A DNA stretch of 64,000 nucleotides, taken from Lojkania enalia (taxonomy: Eukaryota > Ascomycota > Dothideomycetes > Pleosporales). Location: contig ML986687.1 of assembly GCA_010094045.1 (NCBI GenBank), positions 62,001-126,000 of the forward strand, read 5' to 3'. Shown one piece after another: positions 51,235 through 62,903 of the stretch (positions are counted from its first letter, which is position 1; each line of letters starts with the position of its first letter). The notes beneath the pieces were generated by a model. It worked only from the letters and a program-made list of their open reading frames with translations. It ran no database searches and was not told where the DNA came from. The position numbers and the translations under genes were made by a program.

Positions 51235-53086
51235 ACGTAATCCACCACCGAGTTACATACACCACCGAGTTACATGCGCCCCACTGATTTCTCCATCACC
51301 CTATTATTTTTCGTGATATCTCCACAACCACGCTTTATTATGCGCTCATCTGAAGCCAATATTAATATGGCGATAGAAGCTATCGATTTGGGCCAATTTG
51401 GGTCAAATCAGTCTGCTGCAGACTCGTATGACGTCAACGCAAAAACCCTCCTCAACCGTTGCAATGGAATCCCCTGCCGGGCCGATTGCACCCCCAATTG
51501 CAAGAACCTCACCGATCTGGAGGAGAAGGCTATTATTGAACATGCATTTGACGTAGATATGCGTGGATTTCAACTCAATCTCGACATGTTGCGAGATATG
51601 GCCGATAAACTGCTTCTTAACCGCGGTCAGCGACGCGTCGGTAAAAATTAGCCTAACCGCTTCGTCTCACGCGTTCTAGAGCTTAAGTTACGCGTTAATC
51701 GACGATACGACTACTAAAGAGCTCTAAATGAAGATTCTAAGGTTATTCAGGGCTGGTTCCGCCTTATATATAATACTAAGGCTAAGTACGGCATCCTTAA
51801 TAAAGACACGTACAATTTTGATGAGACTGGCTTCTAAATAGGTAAAATTGGCCCAAGAATGGTTATTACTGGTACTGAGAAGCGACAAGCACCTAAATCT
51901 ATTTAGCTAGGCAATACTAAGTAGGTAACGGCAATTGTAGCAGCAAATGCGCGTGGCTGGCCGATTCTGCTATTTATCATCCTTAAGGGAGCGCAATAAT
52001 ACGATACCTGGCACTAGTCAATTGTAGATAGGCCTCAGTGGGTTCTATCTATTAGTGAGAAGGGCTGGACGTCTATTAAACACGGGTTTAAATAGCTTAA
52101 GCACTTTAACAAGCACACTAAAGCCAGTACTACTAGCGCCTACTGATTGCTTATTATAGACGGCTATAATAGCTATAATTCCATTGAATTTCGTGATTAT
52201 TGTAAAGAACGCAATATTATTACGCTTTATATACCTCCGCACTTATCGCACCTTTTACAACTACTTAATATAGGCTGTTTTGGTCTATTAAAGTATGTAT
52301 ACAGCAAGGAGATTAAAAGCTTAATTCGGTGCCGCATTAACTATATAACTAAAGAAGACTTCCTACCTATATTTAAAGCGGCCTTTAACAACGCTATTAC
52401 GGATAAAAATATAGCTGGAGGCTTTAGAGGGACTGGATTGGTTCTATTTAGTCCAGATTATGTCATTTTAAAGCTTAATATCCAAGCCTTATAAACCCCG
52501 ACGCCACCGCTCCTAGAACCTACTATATAGCAGTTACAAACACTATACAATCGCCTAGAGGTAGAGTACTAGATATAATACGTGCAACAGCGCGTAGAAC
52601 AATATTAAGGTAGCTTACCAATATTAATACTTAAAGGTCTTATAAGCCTTATAAAGGGTATTACATCTATAGCGCATAGACACTTAATTTTGGAAATCGA
52701 GAACAGAAAACTCCGGGCGGCAAATACGATGCTTATAAAGCGCAAAGAACGTAAACACAAGATAATTAAGGGCGTAAGTACTATCTCTATATTAGATAGA
52801 CTGCAATTAGTAATACGATAATAAGAAGGCCGTTAAAAGGGCTAAAATAGCCTAAATAGCTATAGCTAACTATACTAACTAAGACGCTGCGGGCGCTGTT
52901 AGGAGCTAGGCTACCGTATTAAGACGTGTAAAATAGCTCTAGTTAAAATACTAAGTAATTAGAATTATATATATTTTTCTATATAATTAATAGCTTTAAT
53001 AGTTATTAAAATATCCTACTTTAAAATTGGTCTATAATAGGGCGCATGTAACTTAGTGGTGTATATAACTCGGTGGTGGATTACGT
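51235..53086 (+). mobile_element. Fot1/pogo-type DNA transposon, 1852 bp, TA target duplication
   Basis: Terminal inverted repeats of about 46 bp start ACGTAATCCACCACC at the left and end with its complement at the right, differing at about three transition sites. Each TIR contains the motif CCACCGAGTTACAT twice in direct order. A TA dinucleotide flanks both ends (51,233-51,234 and 53,087-53,088). The empty site in the cleaner LINE copy reads TAGGTTAGTAGT. Size, TA duplication and the encoded transposase all match Fot1/pogo elements. Confidence 0.92.
51340..52620 (+). pseudogene. Pogo/Fot1 transposase, RIP-inactivated
   Basis: The first ~100 codons are open (ATG 51,340 or 51,274). They encode the psq-type helix-turn-helix (NQSAADSYDVNAKTLLNR) and the beginning of a CENP-B-type region. 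From 51,649 the frame is repeatedly stopped by TAG/TAA. The DDE catalytic core is still readable: YNFDETGF (first Asp), then LLIIDGYNSYNS (second Asp) and LYIPPHLSHLLQLL. Loss of Gln codons to TAG/TAA fits RIP. The 5' 400 bp is far cleaner than the rest, an asymmetry worth noting. It is inactive. Confidence 0.88.
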
Positions 53087-54617
53087 TAGTAGTATAACCT
53101 AAATTAGTCAGATATCCTAATTTATCTACTCTATATTTGCCTGTTAAGTTAACCTATAGCTGTTACAAATCGTATTATTACGCGTACCGTGTTTATATTT
53201 AGTATCTATTTTTTATTATCTCTATAAGTTTTCCCCCTAAGGTAGAAAGAGAGATCCCTCTAACTTATACCTATACTTTATAGCATCTCTATTTAGTATA
53301 CTATCTATCTTCTATATTAGAAAAGGAAGTAGTCTACTATTTCTCGTACTTATCCGCATTCGTATTAATCCGTTAGTACTACTCTAATTTAGTAAAGATA
53401 CCCGTTTAATCTTAATATTCCTGTACGGAGCTGGGCAAGTATTCTAGTATCCTTCCCTAATAGTCTATTATAGAGCTATTATATATACTTACTAGGTAGT
53501 ACTTTATTAATTCTATTCGAATACTTTCTAACCCCTTCTAATATCTTCTAAGCAACGCTATACCTAGTTTATACTATATTAAGAGCTGTCGATTTTATTC
53601 TTAGAAGTTGTAATTATAGAATTCTACTCTATTTTATCGCTAACTTTACCTTATCCTTAATAAGCTTTAACAGCTTATTCTCTTCGGTTAATAGGAGCTA
53701 TAGGATTACTATTATATTTCCCTCTTTCCTCAGCATTCTTATAGAATAATAAATGCGGCTGATATACTATTATCTAGACTATTAGTAAGGCTTTATAAGT
53801 ATAAGAGCCGCTGCTTTATTTCTTATTATAAATATAATCCTACTAGATCTAACCTTTAGAAGCATAGTAAGCGAGTTCTCTACTACTACTAGCTCTCCTA
53901 AATACGGGTTTTATTCTTCTCTACGGCCTAGTATAGAAGAAAAGGATAGGCGCTTATACAGCGGTTCGTCTAGTTCCGACCTCTATATCTCTATAGCTCT
54001 ATCTATTCTAACTAGCCTATTCTATACTAAGCTACTTACTATAATCCGCACTTCCTAGTTTACGTTAAATTGTTTAGATCTGGGCTTATTATTACTAGAC
54101 TAAACTCTTTCCTCCTACAGTACTAATATACATAGCTTAATAGTTTCTAGTTTTTCTATCTCTATTTCCTTAAGCTTTTCTACTACTTTATATATAGGTA
54201 AGTAGTAATTTATTTAAAATTTCCGTATACTAGATATTTATCTCTTAAGAGGGTTAGTATCCGGTAGTATATAGATATCGACCTATAGCTTAATAGCTCG
54301 TCTCTAGAATCAGCCTTATATACTAGCGATGCTAGCCTCTACTTCTACTACACCTATAGCTACTGTAAAGAATATCTCTATAATAGCCTACGCTCCTACT
54401 TTTTACACCCTATTAATAGAAGAAGTATATCTATAGTTAAGCACGTATATTTATATATTTAAGGTTTAATCTACTTTAGTAGCTATAGTTAATATAAACA
54501 GTTACCGTGCTATTATTAATAAGATTCCCCTTAGTCACCTTAGTTCTATAGCTGCTTCTAGGCTTCTGGATGCTGCTCTTGCAACGTGTTCTTTGAATCT
54601 AAGCTGTGTATCTATTA

Positions 54618-54743
54618 TGTTAGAGCTGGCTGGCTCTAATGAGGGTTGGAAAAACTGCGTCTATTGACTAGAAATGCGAGACATGCTACATATATATCCC
54701 TGGACCTGCTAAGGGGCTAACTGTGAATAGCTTAGCCGTAACA
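54618..54743 (-). mobile_element. Solo LTR (126 bp) inserted in the LINE
   Basis: On the minus strand it begins TGTTACGG and ends CTCTAACA. It interrupts the LINE codons between ILGVLM and DTQLRF, and removing it restores the LINE reading frame. The flanks are TATTA (54,613-54,617) and CATTA (54,744-54,748), a 5-bp duplication differing by one C/T. It belongs to the same family as 962-1086. Confidence 0.88.
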
Positions 54744-55020
54744 CATTAGAACTCCAAGTATTTTAATATATTCCTTCGGTGTGACCAATTATCCTTTAAT
54801 CGTGAAGGGCTCTATATTATTCTTATATCTTTTACGTGTAAAGTGTATAATTGCTGTTTTCTCTGCCTCGAATGCTGCTCCACTTCTTCGTTCCCAGTCA
54901 AGAGCATCATTGATAATGGCTTTTATCCCCGCTCGGTTGCTTTGCGCTGTAGGTCCTATGACCCACGCTGTGAAATCGTCAACGAATACTATTGCTCCTC
55001 CCAAGTATTGATTTGTATAT

Positions 55021-55312
55021 ATCTAACAAGATAATACATCGCAGAGGTAGAGCCCGTCCACCTACATAGACCCTCTACCTTACATCCCCTTAGATCCTAA
55101 TCCGCTTCCTTTACGGGGCACTGCCGGTTCGCAAGTCAATACCAGTTTGCACCTTAAGCCTACTTTAACAGGCAGCCTAAAGACTCCATCCTCGATGGCC
55201 ATCCTCAGGACTCTGTCCTCTCAGTAGACCGACACGCGCGTCCGTCCTCTCGAGCTATATAGAAAGTGTCGTAGCTGCAGTCCGCCCACCCAGCCTTCCG
55301 TCGCTTCCATTA
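55021..55312. other. GC-richer spacer, unassigned
   Basis: It contrasts with the AT-rich neighbours but has no ORF or recognisable motif. A TCCTCTCGAGC sequence recurs near 62,520 in the other spacer, suggesting both come from one undefined repeat. Confidence 0.4.
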
Positions 55313-55483
55313 TGTCACGGTTATGGAAGGAGACGTCTGGTAGACGTGCAGGTGAGAGCGACTGCTTATAAAGCTATAGGAAGTTAGGACTGCATATTAA
55401 AAGGCAGGTTCTTTGAACTTGCATCAACACACACATATACACGGATACAGACATAGAATAATAGACCCTCTTTTACTCTAATA
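55313..55483 (+). repeat. 5' LTR of the Copia element
   Basis: It starts TGTCACGG and ends CTCTAATA, with TATA-poor but pyrimidine-rich ends. The following GTTATAAGCCCGG is the likely RIP-altered primer-binding region, though no exact tRNA match can be claimed. It differs from the 3' LTR by several transitions. Confidence 0.9.
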
Positions 55484-56709
55484 GTTATAAGCCCGGATTA
55501 CGACTAATAGCTTATATTATAACTAATTAGCATCTATAATTAGGATTAACGTTTAATTATACTATATAGAGCTACTAACCTTATAATAACTATAGAGTTA
55601 GATCTAGTAGTTACTTAAGTAATAGTTATCCTTAATTAAGCTAATAACTAGTATAAGTAGCTATTTATTCGAAAGAATACTACTTAGAAAAATAACTTCT
55701 AGTAGTATATAAACCCTACTATACTAGTAGTAGACCTACCTATATTAATAGTATAACCTAAACCTTAGCTTACTAACTATTATAATAGAGTAACTTTAAT
55801 ATTTTAACTATTAACTGCTAAACTAAAGTTTTATTAATAGAAGTACGAGTAATAAGAGTAATAGAATATTAAGTTTAAACGTTAGAAGAAAGCTCTTACT
55901 AACTTTAACTCTAAGATTAGTAAAATAATTGCCTTAAAGTACCTTTACCTAATTAAAACTAAGAATATATTATATAATTAACTAATAATACTTAAAAAGC
56001 ACCTTATACCATTTAATACTATCTATTAGTAAAACCTTATTATATAATATAAGAACTTTTAGATACTACTATAAGGTAAGAAGGTAGAAGAATAGTTATA
56101 ATTATAGATAGAAGTTACAAATATATATATTACTATAAAGGTTTCTAAAATAATAAGTTTATAGGTATAAGAAAACTTCTTTATTATCTATAGAACGATT
56201 AATTTTAAATATAGTATATTAGGCCTATAAGCTTTAATTAATCTAGAAGAAGCTAGTAAGACTATTCTATTAATAGAAGACTACGTTAGTAAATTTACTA
56301 CCTATCTTAAGCGTGTAAGACTAATATAGTTAGAACTTAGCTTTATAGCTGCGGAGTTTAATACTGCGAAGCTGTAGTAGTAGTAGAAGAAGAAGAATAG
56401 TAGTAAAGATAAGCTATAATATCTATATAGCTTAAAATACTTTTAAGTAGATTATTAGCTAATTAATATCGATTACCTATAAAGACTAAAGAGTTATATA
56501 AATATAACCGGTTAAAAGAAGTTTAATACTACTTTTACTACTAATTTAAGCTTAAAAGATAAGATTGAGAAAGTGTTTAATAATTAGTATATAAAACGAT
56601 AAGACGTAGAGAGTATTATTATAGATAATAGTACCCCTCCTACTAAGCCTATAGCTAATACGGTATAATATATATACTAGGATAAGATTAAAGAGCCTTA
56701 TATTCTAGA

Positions 56710-56805
56710 TAAAGATAAGCCTTATACTCTAAATAAAGATAAGCCTTATACTCTAAATAAAGATAAGCCTTATACTCTAAATAAAGATAAGCCTCGCGCT
56801 CTATA
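56710..56805 (+). repeat. 24-bp tandem repeat, four copies
   Basis: The core AGATAAGCC recurs at 56,713, 56,737, 56,761 and 56,785 with exact 24-bp spacing. It keeps the Copia frame (eight residues per unit), lying between the Gag and integrase regions. Confidence 0.9.
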
Positions 56806-59800
56806 TAACAATAATAGACCTTATATCTTATATAAGGAAGAAGAACGTCGCGATCTAGATAAGGATGCTAAGAAGTACTTAACTTAGTTAGTTACTAATA
56901 ATAGCGTAAAGCTAGATAATTAACTATATATAATAGTAAGTATAGAAGATAATATCGATAAGCTTAGTAATAGATAGATACTAGATCCTGGGTCTAATAC
57001 CTACATAATTAATACTAAAGACTAGAAGGGATAGATAAGAGAATATAATACTACTATAACTAATTTTATTAGTATAGGTATAGAACGTATTTAGATTATA
57101 GCCTAGGGAAGTATAAAGCTAATAGTAAAAATACTGATAGGTATATAACTATTAGTATTTACCTATATCGCTTATATATAAGAATTTATTACTAGCCTAA
57201 TAGGCCTAGTATAATACTAGAGAATTAATATATACTTCGACTCTAGATAAGATCTTCTATATAGAAATAATCTAGGAATAATTCTTACTTATCTTAACTA
57301 TAATAGAGGATACTAGCTAGTAGACGCTAATACCTCTTATCGCCTAAAGCCTATAATACTATTATTTTTTAGTACTATCTATTAACCTTCTAAAGATCTT
57401 TAACTAGACTAGATTATTAATACTAGGATAGCTTATTAGATCTAGGCTTACCCTAGTAAGAAGGTAATCGATAGTCTAACAACAAATATTAATAGACTTA
57501 TTATTAAAGATAATACTAAAGACTTTTATCGTATCTATATAGAGATAAAGTTGATAAAGAAGATATCTTAAAGATAGTAGGAGGACTAAGTAATAAAGCT
57601 CTTCTATCGAGTTGCTATCGACGTTATCTAACTTATACTATAAGGAGAAGCCTGTCTAAATAGCGATTAATAGGCTAGATATATAGTTAATTAGTATATA
57701 AAGTAGTATAAAGTATTAACTTTTTCTTACTAAATGAAGATGTTCCTAGGTTAATAGATAACCTAGATAATATATAAGATATAGTATATCTTTAACTATA
57801 ATATAACAGCTATTAGAGTAGATAAAGACCGTAGATTTAGCATATCGCTAAATATTCTAGAAGATTTCTACTATAACCTTAGTATACGATATAAGCCGCG
57901 AGCTAAGTATATAGAAGAGTAGAATAGATTAGTAGAGCGGGTAGGCTCTATACTTATCGTCCGAGCTAGAGTAATAAGACTTTAAGTAGGACTATTAAAG
58001 TCTCTAATCTATAAGCTTATTCGAATAGTAGTATATATTCTAAATCATATACTAATAGAGGTACTATAATAGAAAATACCCTATAAGATTATATAGGGGA
58101 GAAAGCTGAAGGTTTATTATATGCGTCTAATTAGCTGTCGAGTATATATACTTAATCAACTACTAAAGTATATAAATAAGCTAGAATTAAAAGCCCTAAT
58201 TAGACACCTTATTAGATATAACTCTACTAATATCTTTAGAATCTAGATACCTACGAAGAATAAAATTATACATACTTATAATATAGTATTTAAACTAAGT
58301 AAGTTCTATAATAGACCTAAAGGCTATACTAATAAATTAGTTATTAAAGAAGTTATTAAGCTTCTAGCATTTCTAGAGAAGTCTATATTAGACGATATAG
58401 CTATTAAAGACTTGCTAACATTGCGGTAATACTATTAGAATTAGTAATATAAAGCTATATCTAAGCTTACCGAGTTATAGATAGAGGGTAAGAATATTAA
58501 GAAAATAGAGCAATTATATAAATAGGAGCAACTATTAACCCTAGAATATTCTAATTTAGAGCTATCTAGACGAAACTAAAGCGAGTTAAATTAATAGAAG
58601 CTGTCTACTACCTAACTTAATAGTTATATTCCCAATCGATATTAGAATAATACTTTAAAGTATTAAAACCTCGATTTTAGTACTAATAATATTATTAAAG
58701 GACCCTAACGGACTTATTAAAATGCTAATCTCTATAAACTAAGATAATAGTAGACTTATACTATATTATATAGTAGATTAGTTAGTAATTACCTATATAC
58801 ATTTTTATCTATATTTAAGTATTAGCTAATAATAAAAATATATAGAACTTAGCTTCTAGAGGTATTTTAATTATATTAAGAGCTTACTTATTACTAGTTT
58901 AGTAAGTAGTTCTAAGAAACTATCTAGAAGGAATATCGTAAAGTTTAGAGTAAAGGCTATTTTATAAAGATAATATATATAGTAGAAACTATAGATATAG
59001 AAGTACTATTTTTAATATAGGTATTTATATATAAATTTAATAAGAATAGCTACTTCTATTATTTTAAGGTACGACTAGTAGTTTAAAATAACCTATAGCA
59101 GCTATATAAAGATATATATATTACTACCCTAGCTAGACAAATATTCTAAACTATTATAGCTATTACTAACCAATTTAGACTAGATTTACTCTAGTATAAT
59201 ATATTAAATACCTTTCTTAATATTTAAATCTATTAGAAGCTTTATATTAAAACGCTATATAGATTTAAGAAGGATAGATAGCTGTTATAAATATTAAGAG
59301 CCCTATATAGACTGAAGAAGTTACTACTCCTATAGTATAAGGAACTGAGAGAGATACTACTATTACTAGAATTAATACTGATTAGAGGATTTTTATATAT
59401 CTATATTAATAAATAGCTAATACTATTTATTTATATTAATAATATTATTATTACTATTTATTTAACTAATTAATATCTATATTAGAGGTTTAAAACTTAG
59501 CTTAATAAGTACTATAGTTTTAAGTACTTTAAACTAATTAAATAGTTTCTAGATATATATATTATTCGAGATACTAATATATATATAATATATTTAGTAT
59601 AGAATATATATATTAATAAGGTTACTATTAAGTATAATATTATTATAATAGAATACTATTCTAAAATATTTATAACTATTAACTATTTTAAATAGTTTAT
59701 AGAAAAACTAAACTAAACCTAGATAAAAATATATTAAGAATTAGTTAGCTATCTAGTCTTCTTAATATAGTTTATATATCTAGAATTAGCGCGTATATAT

Positions 59801-60522
59801 ATAATTTATACCTTTTACTTAACTAACTTAAAATAAACGTATATTAGCTCTATTTGTAAGGTTTAGAGCTATATTATTAATATTAAATATCGAGTACTAT
59901 AAGTATAAATAGTAAATAAAGGAGGTATTTAAGAGTACTTTATAATACTATAAGATTACTATAATCTAGTATTCTTTAGTATATTAGATACTATATTTAC
60001 TAATAATATTAAGATATAATAAAGCTTATAAGAATATATATTCTAGCTATTTAGTATAACTATTAACTAGAAGTTAACACTTTAATATACTATTATAAAA
60101 TTAACTACTAAGGTAGAACTGCTAGTACTATCTTTTATAGGATTAGAGATAGAAGAGTAGTATTATCTATTTAACGGACTGTTACTAAAGCTTAATTAGA
60201 CGCCTATTATCTAATATAATAACTAGTAGACTATAGGAATTATTATAAAAGAGTAGAATAAACTTACTATTAAGCTTAAGTATATTAATATTTACTAGAA
60301 TTAGGTTTACTAGAAAGTTAAGTAATATTAACTCTATATATAATAGAAGCCTATAGATTAGATACCCGTAGATAGAATAATAAAGATACTTCCTTACTAG
60401 AAGTATACTAAGTTTATATAACAACTTCACCTTATAGATATATAATTAAAGGTTTAAAGGATGGAGAAGGAGATTAAGTAAGTTATTCTTTTGTCGCCTA
60501 TCAACTACAGGATAAGGGGGTA

Positions 60523-60693
60523 TATTACGGTTATAGAAGGAGATGTCTAGTAGACGTGCAGGTGAGAGCGACTGCTTGTAAAGCTATAGGAAGTTAGGAC
60601 TGCACATTAAAAGGCAGGTTCTTTGAACTTGCATCAACACACACATATACACGGATACAGACACAGAATAATAGACCCTCTTTTACCCTAATA
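60523..60693 (+). repeat. 3' LTR of the Copia element
   Basis: It starts TATTACGG, the RIP form of TGTCACGG, and ends CCCTAATA. It is the same length as the 5' LTR. The CATTA target duplicate follows immediately. Confidence 0.9.
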
Positions 60694-60698
60694 CATTA

Positions 60699-61258
60699 TA
60701 TGCTGCGCCCCGCAGATTGTCAATCTGTTTCGCGCTACCTTGCAAGATCTCTCTAACAAGGCCGACCGTGTCTTGCAGAAGTTCTCCCCACTTTGTGTCC
60801 TCTCTGTACCCGAAACAGCCAAGCAACACCGTGTTGTCCCTCCTACTAACCAAAGTGTCCGTCGTTCTCTGCGTGGATTCAAGCGCACCGGTTCGTATCG
60901 TTCGCGTTCGTTTTGGCCTGTTCGTTTTGACCTATTCGTTTCTGTTCGTTGTTTCCCTAACCCAGTGGTGTCCTCCTTCCAACAGAGCAGCCCGAGAGCA
61001 CCCCAAGGGTGTCCTATCTCACAACCCAGGGTCCACCAATTGTAGGATCGGTTTCGCGGTTGCGTGTCGGATGGTTTTTAAAGTGTTCCCTTGTTGCTTG
61101 TGGGTGGTTGGGCGGCGAGCCTCTCACCACCCGTAGCCTCAATCAGCAGACGGCGCTGGTTGGTAATGACTCTTCTCAGCTCTGTAAGATACCCGGAGCA
61201 AAAGTATCTACAGGTTCCCAGCCGACACCACGGGGAGGTGAGAGTCTTCGTCGGCCAT
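60699..61258. other. GC-rich undamaged spacer, unassigned
   Basis: Open frames of up to 139 codons exist on the plus strand (60,717-61,136), but I recognise no motif. The sequence lacks RIP-type damage, so it may be a young insertion or part of an element whose other copies are outside the window. Confidence 0.4.
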
Positions 61259-62257
61259 GCGTTCCCCAATAATAATAATAATGATCCATTAACGCCCGGC
61301 GGCAGAGCCGAAAGGGCTACTATCTGCTTAACTATTACATTTCCGAAAGTAGGTTCTAATCTCCCTCAAGCCCGTAAAAAGGTTCGTCGTGTACGCTCAC
61401 CTATTCCATTTCTCTTCGGGTTTCGTGCCTTAGTTGTTAGTATGTTAGTAGATTCGCTTGAAGGCTATTCTTCAAGTATTCAATGTCCTATCGTCGGCGG
61501 TTGAAGCAGTGTCTGCTATTTATAGCACGAGGTGATACTTTAGGTTAGTAGTGTGACCTAAATTGGTCAGATGTCCTGATTTGTCTGCTCTACATTTGCC
61601 TGTTGAGTCGACCTGTAGCTGTTGCAAATCGTATCATTACGCGCACCGCGTTTATGTTCAGCGTCCACTTTTCATTGTCTCTGTAAGTTTTCCCCCCAAG
61701 GTGGAAAGAGAGATCCCCCCGACTTATACCTATGCTTTATAGCATCTCTGTTCGGTGTGCTGTCCATCTTCTGCATTAGAAAAGGAAGTGGTCTACTGTT
61801 TCTCGTGCTTGTCCGCATTCGCATTGATCCGTCGGCGCCACTCCAATTCGGTGAAGATACCCGTTTAATCTTGACATTCCTGTACGGAGCTAGGCAAGTG
61901 CTCTAGCGTCCTCCCCTGATAGTCCATCATAGAGTTGCCGCGTGTGCTTGCCGGGCAGAGCTTTGTCGATTCTTTTCGAATACTTCCCAACCCCTTCCGG
62001 TATCTTCTGAGCGACGCCATGCCTGGTTCGCGCTATGTTGAGAGCTGTTGATTTCATTCTTGGAAGTTGTGATTGTGGAATTCTACCCTGTTTTGTCGCC
62101 GCCTTGGCCTTGTCCTTGGCAAGCTTCAACAGCTCGTTCTCTTCGGTCGACGGGAGCCACAGGATTGCTATTGTATTTCCCTCTTTCCTCAGCATTCTTA
62201 TGGAATGATAAATGCGGCTGATGTACCGTTGTCCAGACTGTTGGCGTGGCTTCATAA
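61259..62257 (-). mobile_element. LINE 3' fragment, largely free of RIP
   Basis: Minus strand 62,255-61,890 encodes the RNase-H/C-terminal part of a Tad1-like LINE (LRKEGNTIAILWLPSTEENELLKLAK; LPGKHTRQLYDGLSGEDARAL). Beyond a TAG/frame break it continues with PTDQCECGQARETVDHFLF and ends in the same AAT-repeat tail as the 50.8-kb copy. It is homologous to 53,090-53,810 plus 50,805-51,084, and homology stops abruptly near 62,257. This is consistent with 5' truncation on insertion. Confidence 0.85.
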
Positions 62258-62903
62258 GTGTGAGGCCCCGAGTATCTGCGTTGGACCGGAGGTCCCTTGC
62301 CCCATACGGCTACGCCGTAGAGGGTCACTACTCCTCTACCGTGGATACTGGTGGAAACACCATAAGCAAGTCTCATAGGGCCACTTCGACTTAGGAAGGG
62401 TAGATCGTACTGAACCCTTATGGGCGTTACCCGTTGATAAAGGGGAATCAGCTCCAGAATCTGGGATCATGCTTCCGCTCGGTCAAGCTCCCTCCTATCG
62501 ACTCACCGACATGCGATTTTGTCCTCTCGAGCCATGTAGATGGTCTCCCTAGCGCTCGGAGATCTGGTTTCCCGACCGAGATCCCCACTCACTAGCGGTG
62601 GCCACCATTACATGCTACGGCCCAGTTCCGCACGGGAGCCACCCCGTGGTTCACCTTCCCGTAACTGAGGTCGGTCTCCCTAGTACCCTCAGCCGTCCAT
62701 GTCTTGCCAAACTGTGGTACACTTCTTCTCCCGTCCGGCGAGAAGGTGTCGAGCCAGTTTGACTAACCAAGCCATACGGAAGGAGAGGTATTAACGAGTA
62801 AGCAAGCGAAGTTATCCCTGTCCATTGATTCTCTGAGCTGGGCGGCTTCCCGTGTTGCTGCCTGTGGATTCCCTTAACAGACGCAGTATTAACGGAAGGA
62901 ATC
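62258..62903. other. GC-rich spacer, unassigned
   Basis: This is undamaged sequence between the LINE fragment and the inverted Copia LTR. It shares a TCCTCTCGAGC patch with 55,230-55,255. No gene or RNA is recognised. Confidence 0.4.

Larger units (their letters stand above)
50805..55020 (-). mobile_element. Tad1-like LINE (non-LTR retrotransposon), 5'-truncated and interrupted
   Basis: Minus-strand pieces form one element. 55,004-54,744 encodes the reverse-transcriptase catalytic block (IVFVDDFTAWV, then DWERRSGAAFEAEKTA and IKILGVLM). 54,617-53,087 continues (DTQLRFKEHVARAAS) into RIP-damaged C-terminal sequence. 51,084-50,805 is the 3' UTR, ending in an ATT/AAT repeat tail at about 50,813-50,830. 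It is split by a solo LTR, a Fot1/pogo element and a MITE-like element. Residual LINE length is only about 2 kb, so it is 5'-truncated or rearranged upstream of 55,020. Stops rule out activity. Confidence 0.85.
55313..60693 (+). mobile_element. Ty1/Copia LTR retrotransposon, 5381 bp, RIP-ruined
   Basis: Identically sized 171-bp LTRs lie at 55,313-55,483 and 60,523-60,693, with CATTA duplicated outside (55,308-55,312 and 60,694-60,698). The internal plus strand still reads as Copia order. It has a 24-bp tandem repeat encoding DKPYTLNK (56,710-56,805), then integrase (RVDKDRRFS; RLVERVGS) around 57,800-57,960. Reverse transcriptase follows around 58,780-59,470 (KVRLVV; DIYITTLARQIF; FIYINN in place of YVDD), then RNase H-like sequence. 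TAG/TAA codons interrupt every domain. A purine-rich tract AGGATAAGGGGG precedes the 3' LTR. It has no coding potential. Confidence 0.93.

Noticed and set aside
60185..60430. 81-codon hydrophobic ORF, repeated at 63,167-63,412
   Set aside because: It is the antisense frame of the RIP-damaged Copia 3' region, and the second copy is the same element inverted. AT-rich RIP sequence gives Leu/Ile/Tyr-rich false ORFs.
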